Part shown: piece by piece, positions 1 to 8,047 of the stretch
Numbering within the stretch: the first letter of the stretch is position 1
Layout of the letters: each line of letters starts with the position of its first letter
NCBI GenBank assembly: GCA_016177615.1
Contig: JACOUX010000049.1
Span: 1-42,643, forward strand
Direction of reading: 5' to 3'
Source of the DNA: Candidatus Woesearchaeota archaeon
GTDB taxonomy: Archaea > Nanobdellota > Nanobdellia > Woesearchaeales > GW2011-AR4
DNA length: 42,643 nt
Notes under the pieces: generated by a model
Databases searched by the model: none
The model's input: only the letters and a program-made list of their open reading frames with translations
What the model was told of the DNA's origin: nothing
Position numbers and translations under genes: made by a program

Positions 1-54
1 AACCTTTTTTATAGCTAAAGCTACTTAAGTCTGTTTGTAACATTTTACACGCTC

Positions 55-87
55 CGAGCATTGGGCAGCTAAAGCTGCCCGCGCTCG
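55..87. terminator. Hairpin followed by a T-run, possible terminator
   Basis: A perfect 8-bp inverted repeat (63-70 with 73-80, loop AA) is enclosed by a second pairing, CGAGC (55-59) with GCTCG (83-87), and is followed by ATTTTTCTT. A smaller relative, TAGCT-AA-AGCTA, lies at 12-23. This could end a transcript entering from outside the window or be a dispersed palindrome. Archaeal terminators depend mainly on T-runs, so the hairpin itself may do something else. Confidence 0.35.
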
Positions 88-152
88 ATTTTTCTTAAGA
101 AAACAAGAATATAGAGTTTATCACTTAATTTGACTTAGCCCATCGGAAGAAA

Positions 153-163
153 CCTTTATAAAT
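153..163 (+). promoter_or_regulatory. TATA box of the rpo7-spt4-rps24e-rps27ae operon
   Basis: CCTTTATAAAT matches the archaeal TATA consensus and lies about 60 bases before the rpo7 start, leaving a leader of roughly 35 bases. The nonamer GCCCATCGG occurs at 138-146 and again at 180-188, on either side of the box. It might be a regulator site, but two copies are too few to show that. Confidence 0.6.
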
Positions 164-222
164 GAAGGATATATCCAAAGCCCATCGGCTAGTCGAAGCC
201 GCTTGACATAAAAGGTTTCAAA

Positions 223-813
223 ATGTTCTACAAGGTACAGCTAAATGACCATATCAGGGTGCCTCCTAACCTGTTTGCTCTTCCCTTGGAAGACGCAGTA
301 ATTCAGAGGATAAAGGCAAAGTACAGCGGCTTTATCTCAAAGGAGTTGGGCATAGTAATAGATGTGTCTGGAATTAAGGAAATAGGCGAAGGAATCATAA
401 TCCCGGGTGACGGCGCAAATTACTATGATGTCTCATTTGAGCTTCTCACTTTCAAGCCCGAGATGCAGGAAGTAGTGGTTGGCAAGATAAAGGATATTGC
501 AGAGTTCGGCGCATTCATCAACACAGGCCCAATAGACGGGATGATTCACATAAGCCAAACAATGGATGATTTTGTTTCTTTCAGCAAGGACAAGACATTA
601 AGCGGCAAGGAGACAAAAAGGGCATTGAAAGTAAATGATTTTTGCAGGGCCAGGATAATTGCAGTCTCATTCAAAGACCCGTTAAATCCAAAAATCGGCC
701 TTACAATGAGGCAGCAGGGCCTTGGCAGGCTGGACTGGATCAGGGAAGAGCTTGAAAAGCCAGGCGCAAAAGAGGACAAAGAGAAAGATAAGGATAAGAA
801 AGAGCGCAAGTAA
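223..813 (+). CDS. rpo7: DNA-directed RNA polymerase subunit Rpo7 (RpoE')
   Basis: This is the Rpo7 (E') subunit, which with Rpo4 forms the stalk of archaeal RNA polymerase and helps in open-complex formation and RNA binding. The first 80 residues match the family N-terminal tip domain (start MFYKV, motif GDGANYYDV). An S1 RNA-binding domain follows at about 83-165 (VVVGKIKDIAEFGAFI). The last 20 residues are a run of Lys, Glu and Asp that most homologues lack. The ATG follows AAGGTTTCAAA, the same leader that precedes spt4 ten bases after this gene ends, so the two are probably co-translated. At 196 residues it is a normal length. Identification is firm. Confidence 0.96.
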   Translation: MFYKVQLNDHIRVPPNLFALPLEDAVIQRIKAKYSGFISKELGIVIDVSGIKEIGEGIIIPGDGANYYDVSFELLTFKPEMQEVVVGKIKDIAEFGAFINTGPIDGMIHISQTMDDFVSFSKDKTLSGKETKRALKVNDFCRARIIAVSFKDPLNPKIGLTMRQQGLGRLDWIREELEKPGAKEDKEKDKDKKERK

Positions 814-822
814 GGTTTCAAA

Positions 823-1008
823 ATGAAGAAAAAGGCATGCAAGAAGTGCAAGATGCTTGTTGAGGGCAGCGAATGCCCCATATGCAAGGCAAGCAATTTT
901 TCAACAAGTTGGCAGGGGCGCATTTATGTAGTTGATCCTGTTAAATCAGTTATTGCAGAGAAGATTGGGCTCAAGGCGAAAGGCGAATATGCAATCAAGG
1001 TAAGGTGA
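823..1008 (+). CDS. spt4: Transcription elongation factor Spt4 (RpoE'')
   Basis: This is the small zinc protein that pairs with Spt5 to keep RNA polymerase processive. At 61 residues it is the usual archaeal size. It has four zinc-ligand cysteines in two CxxC pairs (C6/C9 and C18/C21), the family motif FSTSWQGR, and a hydrophobic VDPVKSVIAEKIG helix region. It sits in the common archaeal rpo7-spt4 pair. The stop codon lies inside the Shine-Dalgarno AAGGTGAG of the following rps24e, which indicates coupled translation. Confidence 0.95.
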   Translation: MKKKACKKCKMLVEGSECPICKASNFSTSWQGRIYVVDPVKSVIAEKIGLKAKGEYAIKVR

Positions 1009-1012
1009 GAAA

Positions 1013-1309
1013 ATGCAGTTATCTAATCTAAGCAGGAAAGAAGAGCCTATGCTGTCAAGGACTATGGTGTTAGGCACCTTGGAATTTGAAAAATCGACCC
1101 CTTCCTACAATGAAGTTACTGCGTTGCTCGCATCGCAGCTGAAAACTGATGAAAAGCTGATAGCCATAAGGCATGTTTACAGCCATTTCGGAGCCAAAAA
1201 GGCAAGAGTGGAAGCTTATCTTTATTCTGACGAGGCCAAGAAGCAGCTTATAGAGCCGAAGGTAAAGGTCAAGAAAGATAAGAAGGCCAAAGAGCCAGCA
1301 AAGAAATAA
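1013..1309 (+). CDS. rps24e: Small ribosomal subunit protein eS24
   Basis: Archaeal/eukaryotic S24e is a small-subunit protein with no bacterial counterpart. The core motif (PSYNEVTALLASQL, then IRHVYSHFGAKKARVEAYLY at about 63-82) is clear, and the C-terminus is the usual Lys-rich tail. At 98 residues the length is normal. It begins five bases after the spt4 stop. The order rpo7-spt4-rps24e-rps27ae is a conserved archaeal arrangement that joins transcription and ribosome genes. Identification is firm. Confidence 0.93.
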   Translation: MQLSNLSRKEEPMLSRTMVLGTLEFEKSTPSYNEVTALLASQLKTDEKLIAIRHVYSHFGAKKARVEAYLYSDEAKKQLIEPKVKVKKDKKAKEPAKK

Positions 1310-1340
1310 AACCAATAATAATAATCAATAATTAATCAAA

Positions 1341-1526
1341 ATGGCAAAAGAAGCTGCAAAGAAAAAATCAAGGGGAAAGTGGAGCCTTTATGAAAAATCA
1401 GGCGACAAGATTAACAGAAAAAACAAGTCATGCCCCAAATGCGGTCCTGGAACATTCATGGCAAAGCACGCAAACAGGTGGTACTGTGGAACGTGTCGCT
1501 ATGTTGAGATGGTTTCAGGGAAATAG
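1341..1526 (+). CDS. rps27ae: Small ribosomal subunit protein eS31 (S27ae)
   Basis: This is the archaeal S27ae, the ribosomal half of the eukaryotic ubiquitin fusion protein. It has a zinc ribbon with C31/C34 (CPKC) and C49/C52 (CGTC), an aromatic spacer NRWYCGTCRY and a basic N-terminus. At 61 residues it is close to the family norm. No Shine-Dalgarno is visible in the AT-rich 31-base gap after rps24e. The gene ends with TAG, which shows that UAG is used as an ordinary stop in this genome. It faces the coiled-coil gene, whose stop lies only ten bases away. Confidence 0.93.
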   Translation: MAKEAAKKKSRGKWSLYEKSGDKINRKNKSCPKCGPGTFMAKHANRWYCGTCRYVEMVSGK

Positions 1527-1535
1527 AATTTTTTG

Positions 1536-2423
1536 CTAATCCTTGCCTAACTTCTGAAACACCAGCAAGTCTTCTGTAGTCAATTTCTGCCTTTTCTTTA
1601 TCTTCTCGTTGACTTGCTCTTCCTTCGATTTCAGGAATAATTCTTCATCACGCCTTCTTTTCTCCCGCTTATCCACAAATATCCTGTCAAGCTGGGATTT
1701 GACTTCATTCATTTTTCTCAATTTATCTTTGAACTGGGAATTAACCTCATTGAACTGCTTCTTGAATTCAGAGAATTTCCCGAATGCGGCTTTTTCCTCA
1801 GCCTTCAAAATATCAATCTCTGCGGACAGCTTTAGTATCTCCTCATGGGCTGCCTGGCTTTTGGCTGCTTTTTCCTGTATTAATTTATGGGTGTCATTGG
1901 CATCTTTTCTTGATCTTCTTGCGTCTTCGGAGCTTTTCCTTATTTCGCTTCCGATTTCCTGGACAGCCGATGCGCTTTCCCGCAGCTTTTTCAGCTCTTT
2001 TATCTTTTTCATCAGCTCTTTTTCCTTTTCAAAGGAAACTGTATCAGTCTCTATTTTGAACTCAAGCTTTTCAATAACCTGCTTGATCCTAGAAGGAGAC
2101 GCTTTGATGCCAAGCGACTTTGAAAGCTCGCCCTTTTCCTTTTTGAGGCCATCAAGCGACTCTAATTTCGGCTTTATCCCTTTATTGAGCGCATCCCTTT
2201 TCTGCTTCAGCTCCCTGACTTCATTTGTAAAGGAATCCCTTTGCGCTTTATTGCTCTTTATCTTCTGTATGCCTGCCCTTATTTTTTTTGAAAGCTCATC
2301 TTTTTTTCTGAACCAGGATTCCTTTTCCCTGTCGAGCTCATTCAGGCTGCCCCTTAATTTGGATACCTCTGCCTTGAGCCTGTTAAGCTCTTCAACTAGC
2401 TCTTTTGCATTCTGTGATGCCAT
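1536..2423 (-). CDS. Archaeal coiled-coil protein (COG1340-like)
   Basis: A 295-residue protein that is almost entirely charged heptad coiled coil, with no signal peptide or membrane segment. Length, composition and the opening pattern (ELVEELNRLKAEVSKLRGSLNELD) resemble the uncharacterised archaeal coiled-coil family COG1340. Near the C-terminus is a basic patch (VDKREKRRRDEELF) and a short end LTTEDLLVFQKLGKD. It is the last gene of the rpl1-rpl10-rpl12 block, 69 bases after rpl12, so it may be transcribed with the stalk proteins. No function is known for the family. Coiled coils attract weak matches to SMC and myosin, which I do not use. Confidence 0.75.
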   Translation of the reverse strand: MASQNAKELVEELNRLKAEVSKLRGSLNELDREKESWFRKKDELSKKIRAGIQKIKSNKAQRDSFTNEVRELKQKRDALNKGIKPKLESLDGLKKEKGELSKSLGIKASPSRIKQVIEKLEFKIETDTVSFEKEKELMKKIKELKKLRESASAVQEIGSEIRKSSEDARRSRKDANDTHKLIQEKAAKSQAAHEEILKLSAEIDILKAEEKAAFGKFSEFKKQFNEVNSQFKDKLRKMNEVKSQLDRIFVDKREKRRRDEELFLKSKEEQVNEKIKKRQKLTTEDLLVFQKLGKD

Positions 2424-2492
2424 GAAATTGACAAAGTGTCATTTGCATTATTGGAGATACTCAAAACCAAAAAAATTAAAAAAATATTGAGC

Positions 2493-2810
2493 TCATCCGA
2501 ACAGGGCCCCGAGGCCCGCGGCAGCCTGTTCCTCTGACTTCTTCTCTTCAGCTGCTTTCTTGCCGGCGTCTGCCTTTGCATCATGCTTGTGCTCTGCTCC
2601 GCCTGCTGCTGGGGCTACCACTGCAACCTGCGCAACTGCTGCCTTTTCTATAGCTTCGTCAATGTTGACCCCTTCCAAAGCTGCCACAAGCGCTTTAGCT
2701 CTCGCATCATCCACTTTTACGTGAGCTGCCTCAAGCACTTTCTTGACATTCGCTTCATCAACTTTCTGCCCTGCTTTGTGAAGCAACATCGCCGTATATA
2801 TATATTCCAT
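2493..2810 (-). CDS. rpl12: Large ribosomal subunit protein P1 (L12)
   Basis: This is the archaeal P1/L12 stalk protein, which dimerises on L10 and recruits translation GTPases. The N-terminal dimerisation domain ([15 protein letters not shown], then [13 protein letters not shown]) is followed by an Ala-rich hinge, a charged Lys/Glu/Ala segment and the C-terminal GTPase-binding motif [10 protein letters not shown]. At 105 residues it is the usual size. The start is fixed by a GGAGG Shine-Dalgarno (complement of 2820-2824) nine bases before the ATG. It follows rpl10 by 30 bases in the standard order L1-L10-L12. Confidence 0.96.
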   Translation of the reverse strand: MEYIYTAMLLHKAGQKVDEANVKKVLEAAHVKVDDARAKALVAALEGVNIDEAIEKAAVAQVAVVAPAAGGAEHKHDAKADAGKKAAEEKKSEEQAAAGLGALFG

Positions 2811-2840
2811 AGTCTTTGCCTCCGTTAGTTTGTTTTGACT

Positions 2841-3947
2841 TTATTGAGATTCCTTTTTATCCTGCTCTTGAATAGCTTTTTTGTGCAAATCATGGTATAT
2901 CTTCTCAACTTCCTTTACTTCCCTTTGCTTTTCCCTCATCTTTATATTTGCTTCCAGCTCCTCTCTTGTTGGTACTTTTATTTCAGCTTGTTCTGTTTTT
3001 TCTTCTTTTTCTTCAGGTTTTGATTCGGCAGTTTTTTCCTCTTTGGCTTCTTCAATTTTTTTTTCTACAACCTGTATATTTGCTGTTGTTTTCAGGCTTA
3101 GCATCTGATGCTCTGCCTTGCCCAGTAATACTTCAATAATTTCAGCATCGAATATGCTCTGTGAAACCCCCAATGCCTTAGCATCATTATATGCCTTGCC
3201 AATCAGCAAATTAATGTTGCCCTTTGTTGGATAAGCAGCATTAAACGCCAGATTGAATGCCCACCTTGCAGCGTTTGACAGTCTGCTTAAGTATTCTTTC
3301 TCATCAACTGAAAGGGTGTCTCTTCCGTATATAACTCCGTTTTCATAAACAGCAACAAGGTCAAGGCCGACTTCCATGGGCTGTATGCCCAGCCTTGTCA
3401 AAATCTCTGCTACCTTTGGCTTTATTTTCTCTCCTGCTTTTACGACAACAGTGTCTTCCTTGATTGCAACTTTCCCCCCTTCCACGCCTGACTTTATGCC
3501 TGCCATTGCCAGCTCCCCTATGATAGGGCCCGGTGCGAATGAAGTTGCTCCCTTGTTCACCATTATATCCCTTGGCGCGGTCTGGCCTGCCTTTGCAGGA
3601 GCCGGGCTTTTGCTTTTTTGCAGAGTTCTGCTCAGCTTGAACGGGTTTTCATTTGTGAATATCAGTGCAGGCATTCCCCCAAGGTGGGCTTCAAGCTTTT
3701 CCACTTCTTTTTTCCTTGATTTTGTCTGCTCAATGGCAAGGTGCATCAATCTTCTCTTTGTCATTGTTATGAAGAATTTGTCTCTTAGCTGCGCCCTCAT
3801 TACCTGAAGCTGCCTGGCTGGCAGGTTTTCCATATTGACTACCCCTATGATAGGGTACTCATTGATGAGGCTTACAAGCTCCTTGACAATCTCCTTCTTA
3901 TATTCCGCTACGTGAGCTTCATGCTTTGTTTCTGCTATTTGCTCCAT
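2841..3947 (-). CDS. rpl10: Large ribosomal subunit protein P0 (L10)
   Basis: Archaeal P0/L10 is the base of the ribosomal stalk. The N-terminal rRNA-binding domain (PIIGVVNMENLPARQLQVMR), the insertion domain with the KSKSPAPAKAGQTAPRDIMV region, and GLDLVAVYENGVIYGRDTL are all typical. After about residue 285 the protein becomes a long, strongly charged Lys/Glu helix ending DKKESQ, with no Gly-Leu-Phe-Gly end. At 368 residues it is somewhat longer than many archaeal L10 proteins. The helical spine that carries L12 dimers should lie around residues 215-290. It follows rpl1 by 19 bases. No L11 or NusG gene precedes the block, unlike many archaea. Confidence 0.94.
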   Translation of the reverse strand: MEQIAETKHEAHVAEYKKEIVKELVSLINEYPIIGVVNMENLPARQLQVMRAQLRDKFFITMTKRRLMHLAIEQTKSRKKEVEKLEAHLGGMPALIFTNENPFKLSRTLQKSKSPAPAKAGQTAPRDIMVNKGATSFAPGPIIGELAMAGIKSGVEGGKVAIKEDTVVVKAGEKIKPKVAEILTRLGIQPMEVGLDLVAVYENGVIYGRDTLSVDEKEYLSRLSNAARWAFNLAFNAAYPTKGNINLLIGKAYNDAKALGVSQSIFDAEIIEVLLGKAEHQMLSLKTTANIQVVEKKIEEAKEEKTAESKPEEKEEKTEQAEIKVPTREELEANIKMREKQREVKEVEKIYHDLHKKAIQEQDKKESQ

Positions 3948-3966
3948 TTTATCTACTTGAAAATTT

Positions 3967-4647
3967 TTATTTTGCTTCTTTTGCCACTTCTATTTTTTCG
4001 CCTATCCTAATAGGCCTTCCCATTGTCAGCTTGATGTAAATGTCTTTTATATTGTGCTTTTCATTCGGCAAAACATGAAGCACGGAATTATAAACAGTCA
4101 AGGCGTTATCAACAAGCTCTTCTGTTTTCATGTCCTCTGTCCCGATACCGCACTGAAGCAAAGGCGCGCTTTTGTTTGTAACCCTTATTGTCCTCTGCAG
4201 CTTTTCATACAATGGCTTTAAGTTTGCATTAGGAGGCACAACACCACCTGATTTCGGGTTTGGCATCTTGCCCCTTGGGCCGAAAACCCTTCCGAACGCA
4301 GTTGCCACCTTCGGCATTATGTTTGCCTGCGCGATGAAATAATCAAAAGAATTCGCTATCTTCTTGACTTCCTTTTTTTCCTTGTACTTTTCAAAAGAGT
4401 CTGATGTGATTGCGGAATCGCAGACCTGCTTTGCCTGCCCCTCAAGCTCCGGCCCGACCAAAGCGCAAACCTTGGCCTTTTTCCCCCTTTGATGCGGCAG
4501 GGTTATGAAAGCATCGACTTGGTGCTCCTGCTTTTTTAGGTCAATTCCGGTAAGGTTTATTATCAAGTCAAAGCTTTGCCTGAAATTCCTTTTGGGAGAA
4601 ACATCCTTTGCCTTTGTTAAAGCCGATAGTATTTGCTCTTTGTCCAT
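3967..4647 (-). CDS. rpl1: Large ribosomal subunit protein L1
   Basis: L1 binds helices 76-78 of 23S rRNA and moves with the E-site tRNA. The typical motifs are present: NFRQSFDLIINLTGIDLKK near the start, FGPRGKMPNPKSGGVVPPNA at about 122-141, and a C-terminal TMGRPIRIGE. At 226 residues it has normal length. The start is set by a strong Shine-Dalgarno, GGAGGG (complement of 4654-4659), six bases upstream, and a TATA-like ATTTAAAAAC lies at about 4706-4714. It heads the stalk block. In some archaea L1 represses its own mRNA; I could not identify a 23S-like L1 site in the roughly 35-base leader. Confidence 0.95.
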   Translation of the reverse strand: MDKEQILSALTKAKDVSPKRNFRQSFDLIINLTGIDLKKQEHQVDAFITLPHQRGKKAKVCALVGPELEGQAKQVCDSAITSDSFEKYKEKKEVKKIANSFDYFIAQANIMPKVATAFGRVFGPRGKMPNPKSGGVVPPNANLKPLYEKLQRTIRVTNKSAPLLQCGIGTEDMKTEELVDNALTVYNSVLHVLPNEKHNIKDIYIKLTMGRPIRIGEKIEVAKEAK

Positions 4648-4780
4648 TTAATGCCCTCCTACGCTAGGTAGTGCGACGGGTAATACTCATGGGATACTAT
4701 TGGGGTTTTTAAATGTAACGAAAATTAATTGGAGTAGGAAAATGAATAATCTTAAATAACTGATTCTTCCCTTACCTCCC

Positions 4781-5233
4781 ATGATTGAAGTAAAGAAGCT
4801 AAGTCCAAAGCGATGGAAGGAATATAAAAACTTACGGTTAGAATCCCTCAGGAAAGACCCAACTGCCTTTGGAAGCTCTTATGAGGAAGAAATTAAACTT
4901 TCAGAAGCGGAATGGAAAAAAAGAGTCAAAAAAACATTGTTTGCCTGTTATAATGGCAAGACGATAGGCATGATAGTTTATTTTTTTAATAAAAAAGAAA
5001 AAATAAAGCACATAGCAAACATATTTGGGTTTTATGTTAAGGAAGAATACAGAAATCAAGGTGTCGGGAAAAAATTAATTGAAAGTGCCCTACATTTTAT
5101 CATGAAAAATAAAGCTGTAGTTAAGATCAGCCTGAATGTAAATTCGAAGCAAAAATCCGCATTAAACCTCTATAAAAAATATGAATTTAATATTGTTGGT
5201 AGGTTAGAAAAAGATTTATTTGTCAATGGCTAA
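4781..5233 (+). CDS. GNAT-family N-acetyltransferase
   Basis: A 150-residue acetyl-CoA-dependent acetyltransferase of the GNAT fold. The acetyl-CoA loop (motif A) is RNQGVGKKL at about 104-112, preceded by the beta-4 strand IFGFYVKEEY. The motif-B region NSKQKSALNLYKKYEF, with the usual NxxAxxLYxKxGF pattern, follows at 131-147. The substrate cannot be told: close relatives acetylate ribosomal proteins, polyamines or antibiotics. A TATA-like CTTAAATAA at 4751-4759 sits about 25 bases before the ATG, so the message is probably leaderless. It diverges from rpl1. Confidence 0.88.
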   Translation: MIEVKKLSPKRWKEYKNLRLESLRKDPTAFGSSYEEEIKLSEAEWKKRVKKTLFACYNGKTIGMIVYFFNKKEKIKHIANIFGFYVKEEYRNQGVGKKLIESALHFIMKNKAVVKISLNVNSKQKSALNLYKKYEFNIVGRLEKDLFVNG

Positions 5234-5285
5234 TTCTATGATGAACTCGTCATGGAGAAATTTCTTAAATGAATAAATTTATTTA

Positions 5286-5486
5286 TCATATTAAGATTCC
5301 TTTTTCCATTTTAATTTCATCAATCAGCCCATTGTTCAGGAAGACAGTAACTATCTTAGAGCCGCCGACAAGCCAAATGTTTTTTCCTTTGGCCTGCTTC
5401 AATTTTTTTGAAAACCCAACAACGGTAGAAACGAATTTGACATTGGAATTATTTTCCTCATTTATTTTTTTATCAAAGATTTTTTC
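5286..5486 (-). pseudogene. Fragment of a RibD/dihydrofolate-reductase-like gene
   Basis: Reading the minus strand from the TAG at 5487-5489 to the TGA at 5286-5288 gives 66 codons containing KGKNIWLVGGSKIVTVFLNN followed by GLIDEIKM. That is the signature of the late Rossmann-like strand and helix of the RibD C-terminal/DHFR family (GKxIWLxGGxxLxxxFLxxGLVDEI). The roughly 100 residues that should precede it and the 30-40 that should follow (PxxLGxGxxLF) are missing, and there is no start codon in a sensible place. I read it as the remnant of a reductase gene. It partly overlaps the small gene at 5462-5644 in another frame. Confidence 0.6.
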
Positions 5487-5644
5487 CTAAGCTTTTTCTT
5501 CATGCTCGAACTTCCTTTCAAGTGCTTGAAGAATTCTATTTGCCTTAGCCTCTTTTCAGCTTCTTTTTTGGTGCTGTAAGTTCCAAACTTCCTGCCTGTA
5601 TTTTCAGATACCACTACATACCTGCCTTTTATTTTTTTTATCAT
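5462..5644 (-). CDS. Small basic protein, unknown function
   Basis: A 60-residue protein: a short strand-rich head (KGRYVVVSENTGRKFGTYST) followed by a helix (KKEAEKRLRQIEFFKHLKG) and a Lys-rich tail. The 'YVVVSE..GRKFGTYsTKKEAEKRLRQIEFFK' pattern resembles very small proteins found in many bacterial and archaeal genomes, but I cannot name the family. The 3' end overlaps the reductase fragment in a different frame, and the tail (KKKLRKKSLIKK) may be read-through into that remnant. No clear Shine-Dalgarno is present. Confidence 0.5.
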   Translation of the reverse strand: MIKKIKGRYVVVSENTGRKFGTYSTKKEAEKRLRQIEFFKHLKGSSSMKKKLRKKSLIKK

Positions 5645-5704
5645 AAATGAAACTATATGTTATAAGTATATAAAATTATTCAAGGCATTACTGAATTGCA
5701 TAAG

Positions 5705-5745
5705 CTTTATAAATATTGGACTAACCTCTTATCATAAAGGGGGTG
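5705..5745 (+). promoter_or_regulatory. dxs TATA box and Shine-Dalgarno
   Basis: A TATA box, CTTTATAAATA, lies at 5705-5715 and would start transcription near 5736. The Shine-Dalgarno GGGGGTG is at 5739-5745, four bases before the dxs ATG. The same GGGGGTG element sets the start of the stomatin-like gene. Archaeal-type promoter signals on dxs argue that this bacterial-type gene is expressed by the host machinery. Confidence 0.6.
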
Positions 5746-5749
5746 CTCC

Positions 5750-7642
5750 ATGGAGCTTCAGCAAAATCACCTTGAGAAGTATAAGATTCTTAATACAATC
5801 AATTCTCCAAAAGACCTGAAAAAAGTAAGCAAAGATAGGCTTCCAGTTCTCGCCCAGGAAATAAGAGACAAGATTCTTGAAGTGGTTTCAAAGAACGGCG
5901 GCCATTTAGGCGGCCCATTGGGCGCAGTTGAGCTGACTTTGGCAGTGCATTACGTTTTTGATGCACCAACAGACAAGATAATTCTTGACACAGGGCACCA
6001 ATGCTACCCTCATAAGCTAATCACCGGAAGAAGGGATAATTTTCACACACTGAGGCAGTACAAGGGAGTGTGCGGATTCTGCAATATATTTGAGTCAGAA
6101 TATGACGTTTTTGGCGCAGGCCACGCTTCCACAGCAATTTCGGCAGCATTAGGAATTGCAAGAGCAAGAGACTTTAAAAAGGAAAACCATAAAGTAGTTG
6201 CGATTGTTGGCGATGGCGCATTGACAGCAGGTCTTGCTTTTGAGGGTCTGAATAATCTTGGCGCTTCAAAGACAGACATGCTGATTATCCTAAATGATAA
6301 CAGGATGAGCATTTCCCCAAACGTTGGCGCAATATCAAACTATCTTAACAGGATTGTCCTGAAGCCAGGCTATTTCAAATTGAGGAAAACCACAAAAAGC
6401 ATTCTGGAAAAAATACCGGGCGTTGGAAAGCCTGAAATTGAAAAAGCTTTTTGGGCAGGGGAAAGGCTCAGGAATCTGGCCAGCGAGGGAATTTTCTTTG
6501 AAAGCCTTGGGTTCCAGTATTTTGGGCCGATAGACGGGCACAACATAGAGCATCTGATAACTGCACTTCAAAATATTAAAGAGCTGAAAGGGCCGGTATT
6601 GCTGCACATCAAGACAGAAAAGGGGAAAGGCTACCCATTTGCGGAAAAAGACATTGAGAAGTACCATGGTATGCCGAAATTCGACCCCATCAATGGGCAG
6701 AAATATGTAACCACGACCAATATAAGCTGGACAGATGCTTTTGCAAATGCACTGATAAGGATTGCTGAGGAAAACGATAAGATAATAGCAATAAGCGCTG
6801 CAATGAAATCAGGAACCGGATTAGGCAAATTTGAAAAGCATTTTCCCGACAGGACAATTGATGTCGGGATAGCGGAGCAGCATGCTGTCACATTTGCTGG
6901 AGGTCTTGCAATTGCAGGAATGAAGCCAGTATGCGCAATCTACTCGACTTTTTTGCAGCGCGGCTTTGACATGATAATCCATGATATTTGCCTGCAAAAC
7001 CTGCCCGTTATTTTTGCGCTTGACAGGGCCGGCCTTGTTGGCGATGACGGCCCAACCCATAACGGTCCTTTTGACATTGCGTATATGCGCATTGTCCCAA
7101 ATATGACTGTAATGGTCCCTAAAGATGAAAACGAGCTGCAGCACATGCTCTACACTGCAACATTGATGAATTCCCCTGCTTCATTAAGGTATCCAAGAGG
7201 AAGCGTTGTCGGCGTTGGATTAGATTCGGAATTTAAAAAAATTGAAGCCGGGAAATCTGAAGTTCTGAAAGAGGGAGGCGATATTTTAATAATCGGAGTT
7301 GGCCCGATACTCTATGACGCAATAAATGCAGTGGAGGAGTTAAAGTGTGATGCTACAATCATCAATGCAAGGTTTGTAAAGCCGCTTGATAAGGAAATAA
7401 TAACACAATATGCCCAAAAAATTAAAAATATAATCACTCTGGAAGAAGGCGTAGTAAATGGCGGCTTTGGCTCTGCTGTTTTGGAGCTATTGGAGGATAA
7501 TGGAATAAAAGCGAATGTCAGAAGAATAGGGGTTCCTGACCATTTTATCGAGCATGGTAAGCCAGAGATACAGAAGAAGTTGGCGGGAATTGATAAGGAT
7601 AGCATTAAAAATGTTATCAATGAAATATTGAGCCAGAAATAA
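5750..7642 (+). CDS. dxs: 1-deoxy-D-xylulose-5-phosphate synthase
   Basis: DXS is the thiamine-diphosphate enzyme that condenses pyruvate with glyceraldehyde-3-phosphate, the first step of the MEP isoprenoid pathway. At 630 residues it is full length. The N-terminal signature HQCYPHKLITGRR is at 83-95, the ThDP/Mg motif GDGA...NDN at 154-184, the transketolase pyrimidine domain with the catalytic Glu in GIAEQHAVTFAGG (E376) follows, and a transketolase C-terminal domain closes the protein. No frameshift or missing block is visible. It opens a same-strand run of MEP genes extending to ispH. Archaea usually lack DXS; the closest relatives are likely to be bacterial, which I infer but cannot test here. 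Confidence 0.96.
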   Translation: MELQQNHLEKYKILNTINSPKDLKKVSKDRLPVLAQEIRDKILEVVSKNGGHLGGPLGAVELTLAVHYVFDAPTDKIILDTGHQCYPHKLITGRRDNFHTLRQYKGVCGFCNIFESEYDVFGAGHASTAISAALGIARARDFKKENHKVVAIVGDGALTAGLAFEGLNNLGASKTDMLIILNDNRMSISPNVGAISNYLNRIVLKPGYFKLRKTTKSILEKIPGVGKPEIEKAFWAGERLRNLASEGIFFESLGFQYFGPIDGHNIEHLITALQNIKELKGPVLLHIKTEKGKGYPFAEKDIEKYHGMPKFDPINGQKYVTTTNISWTDAFANALIRIAEENDKIIAISAAMKSGTGLGKFEKHFPDRTIDVGIAEQHAVTFAGGLAIAGMKPVCAIYSTFLQRGFDMIIHDICLQNLPVIFALDRAGLVGDDGPTHNGPFDIAYMRIVPNMTVMVPKDENELQHMLYTATLMNSPASLRYPRGSVVGVGLDSEFKKIEAGKSEVLKEGGDILIIGVGPILYDAINAVEELKCDATIINARFVKPLDKEIITQYAQKIKNIITLEEGVVNGGFGSAVLELLEDNGIKANVRRIGVPDHFIEHGKPEIQKKLAGIDKDSIKNVINEILSQK

Positions 7643-7739
7643 CTAAATAAAAAAAAATTAAGACCTATACGCTTTCATAAGGTAAAATAGGTAACCCTCT
7701 TACAACTGTAAAGGTAAAAGTAAGTTGTATAGAAGTAAA

Positions 7740-8009
7740 ATGGAAGACAACCACAAAAAAATCAAAAAAGAAGAATGCCCTCACGCTAAAAACATCAAGA
7801 TTACGAAATCCAGTAAAAAAGAATGTGAAGTGTGCAAAGACAAAGAGCATTTGAGAATCTGCACATCATGCGGCTTTGTAGGGTGCTGCGAATCGCACAA
7901 TTCTCATGATACAGAGCATTTTAAAAACACCGATCACCCAATAATAAAGCCGGTTAATTGCGATTATGATTTTACTTGGTGCTATGAATGCAATGCTTAT
8001 CTGGTTTGA
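7740..8009 (+). CDS. UBP-type zinc finger protein
   Basis: An 89-residue protein that is almost wholly one UBP-type (ZnF-UBP) zinc finger: CPHAKNI at 13-19, CEVC at 29-32, CTSCGFVGCC at 41-50, then the His-rich HNSHDTEH (53-60) and TDHPII, ending CYECNAYLV. In eukaryotes this fold binds the free C-terminus of ubiquitin. In prokaryotes small stand-alone versions are common and of unknown role. I chose ATG 7740; an in-frame TTG lies five codons upstream. It is between dxs and ispG on the same strand. Whether it has any part in isoprenoid synthesis or cluster assembly is unknown. Confidence 0.8.
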   Translation: MEDNHKKIKKEECPHAKNIKITKSSKKECEVCKDKEHLRICTSCGFVGCCESHNSHDTEHFKNTDHPIIKPVNCDYDFTWCYECNAYLV

Positions 8010-8047
8010 ATTAAACATTTCGGAATTTCAATAAACATCTATAAACA

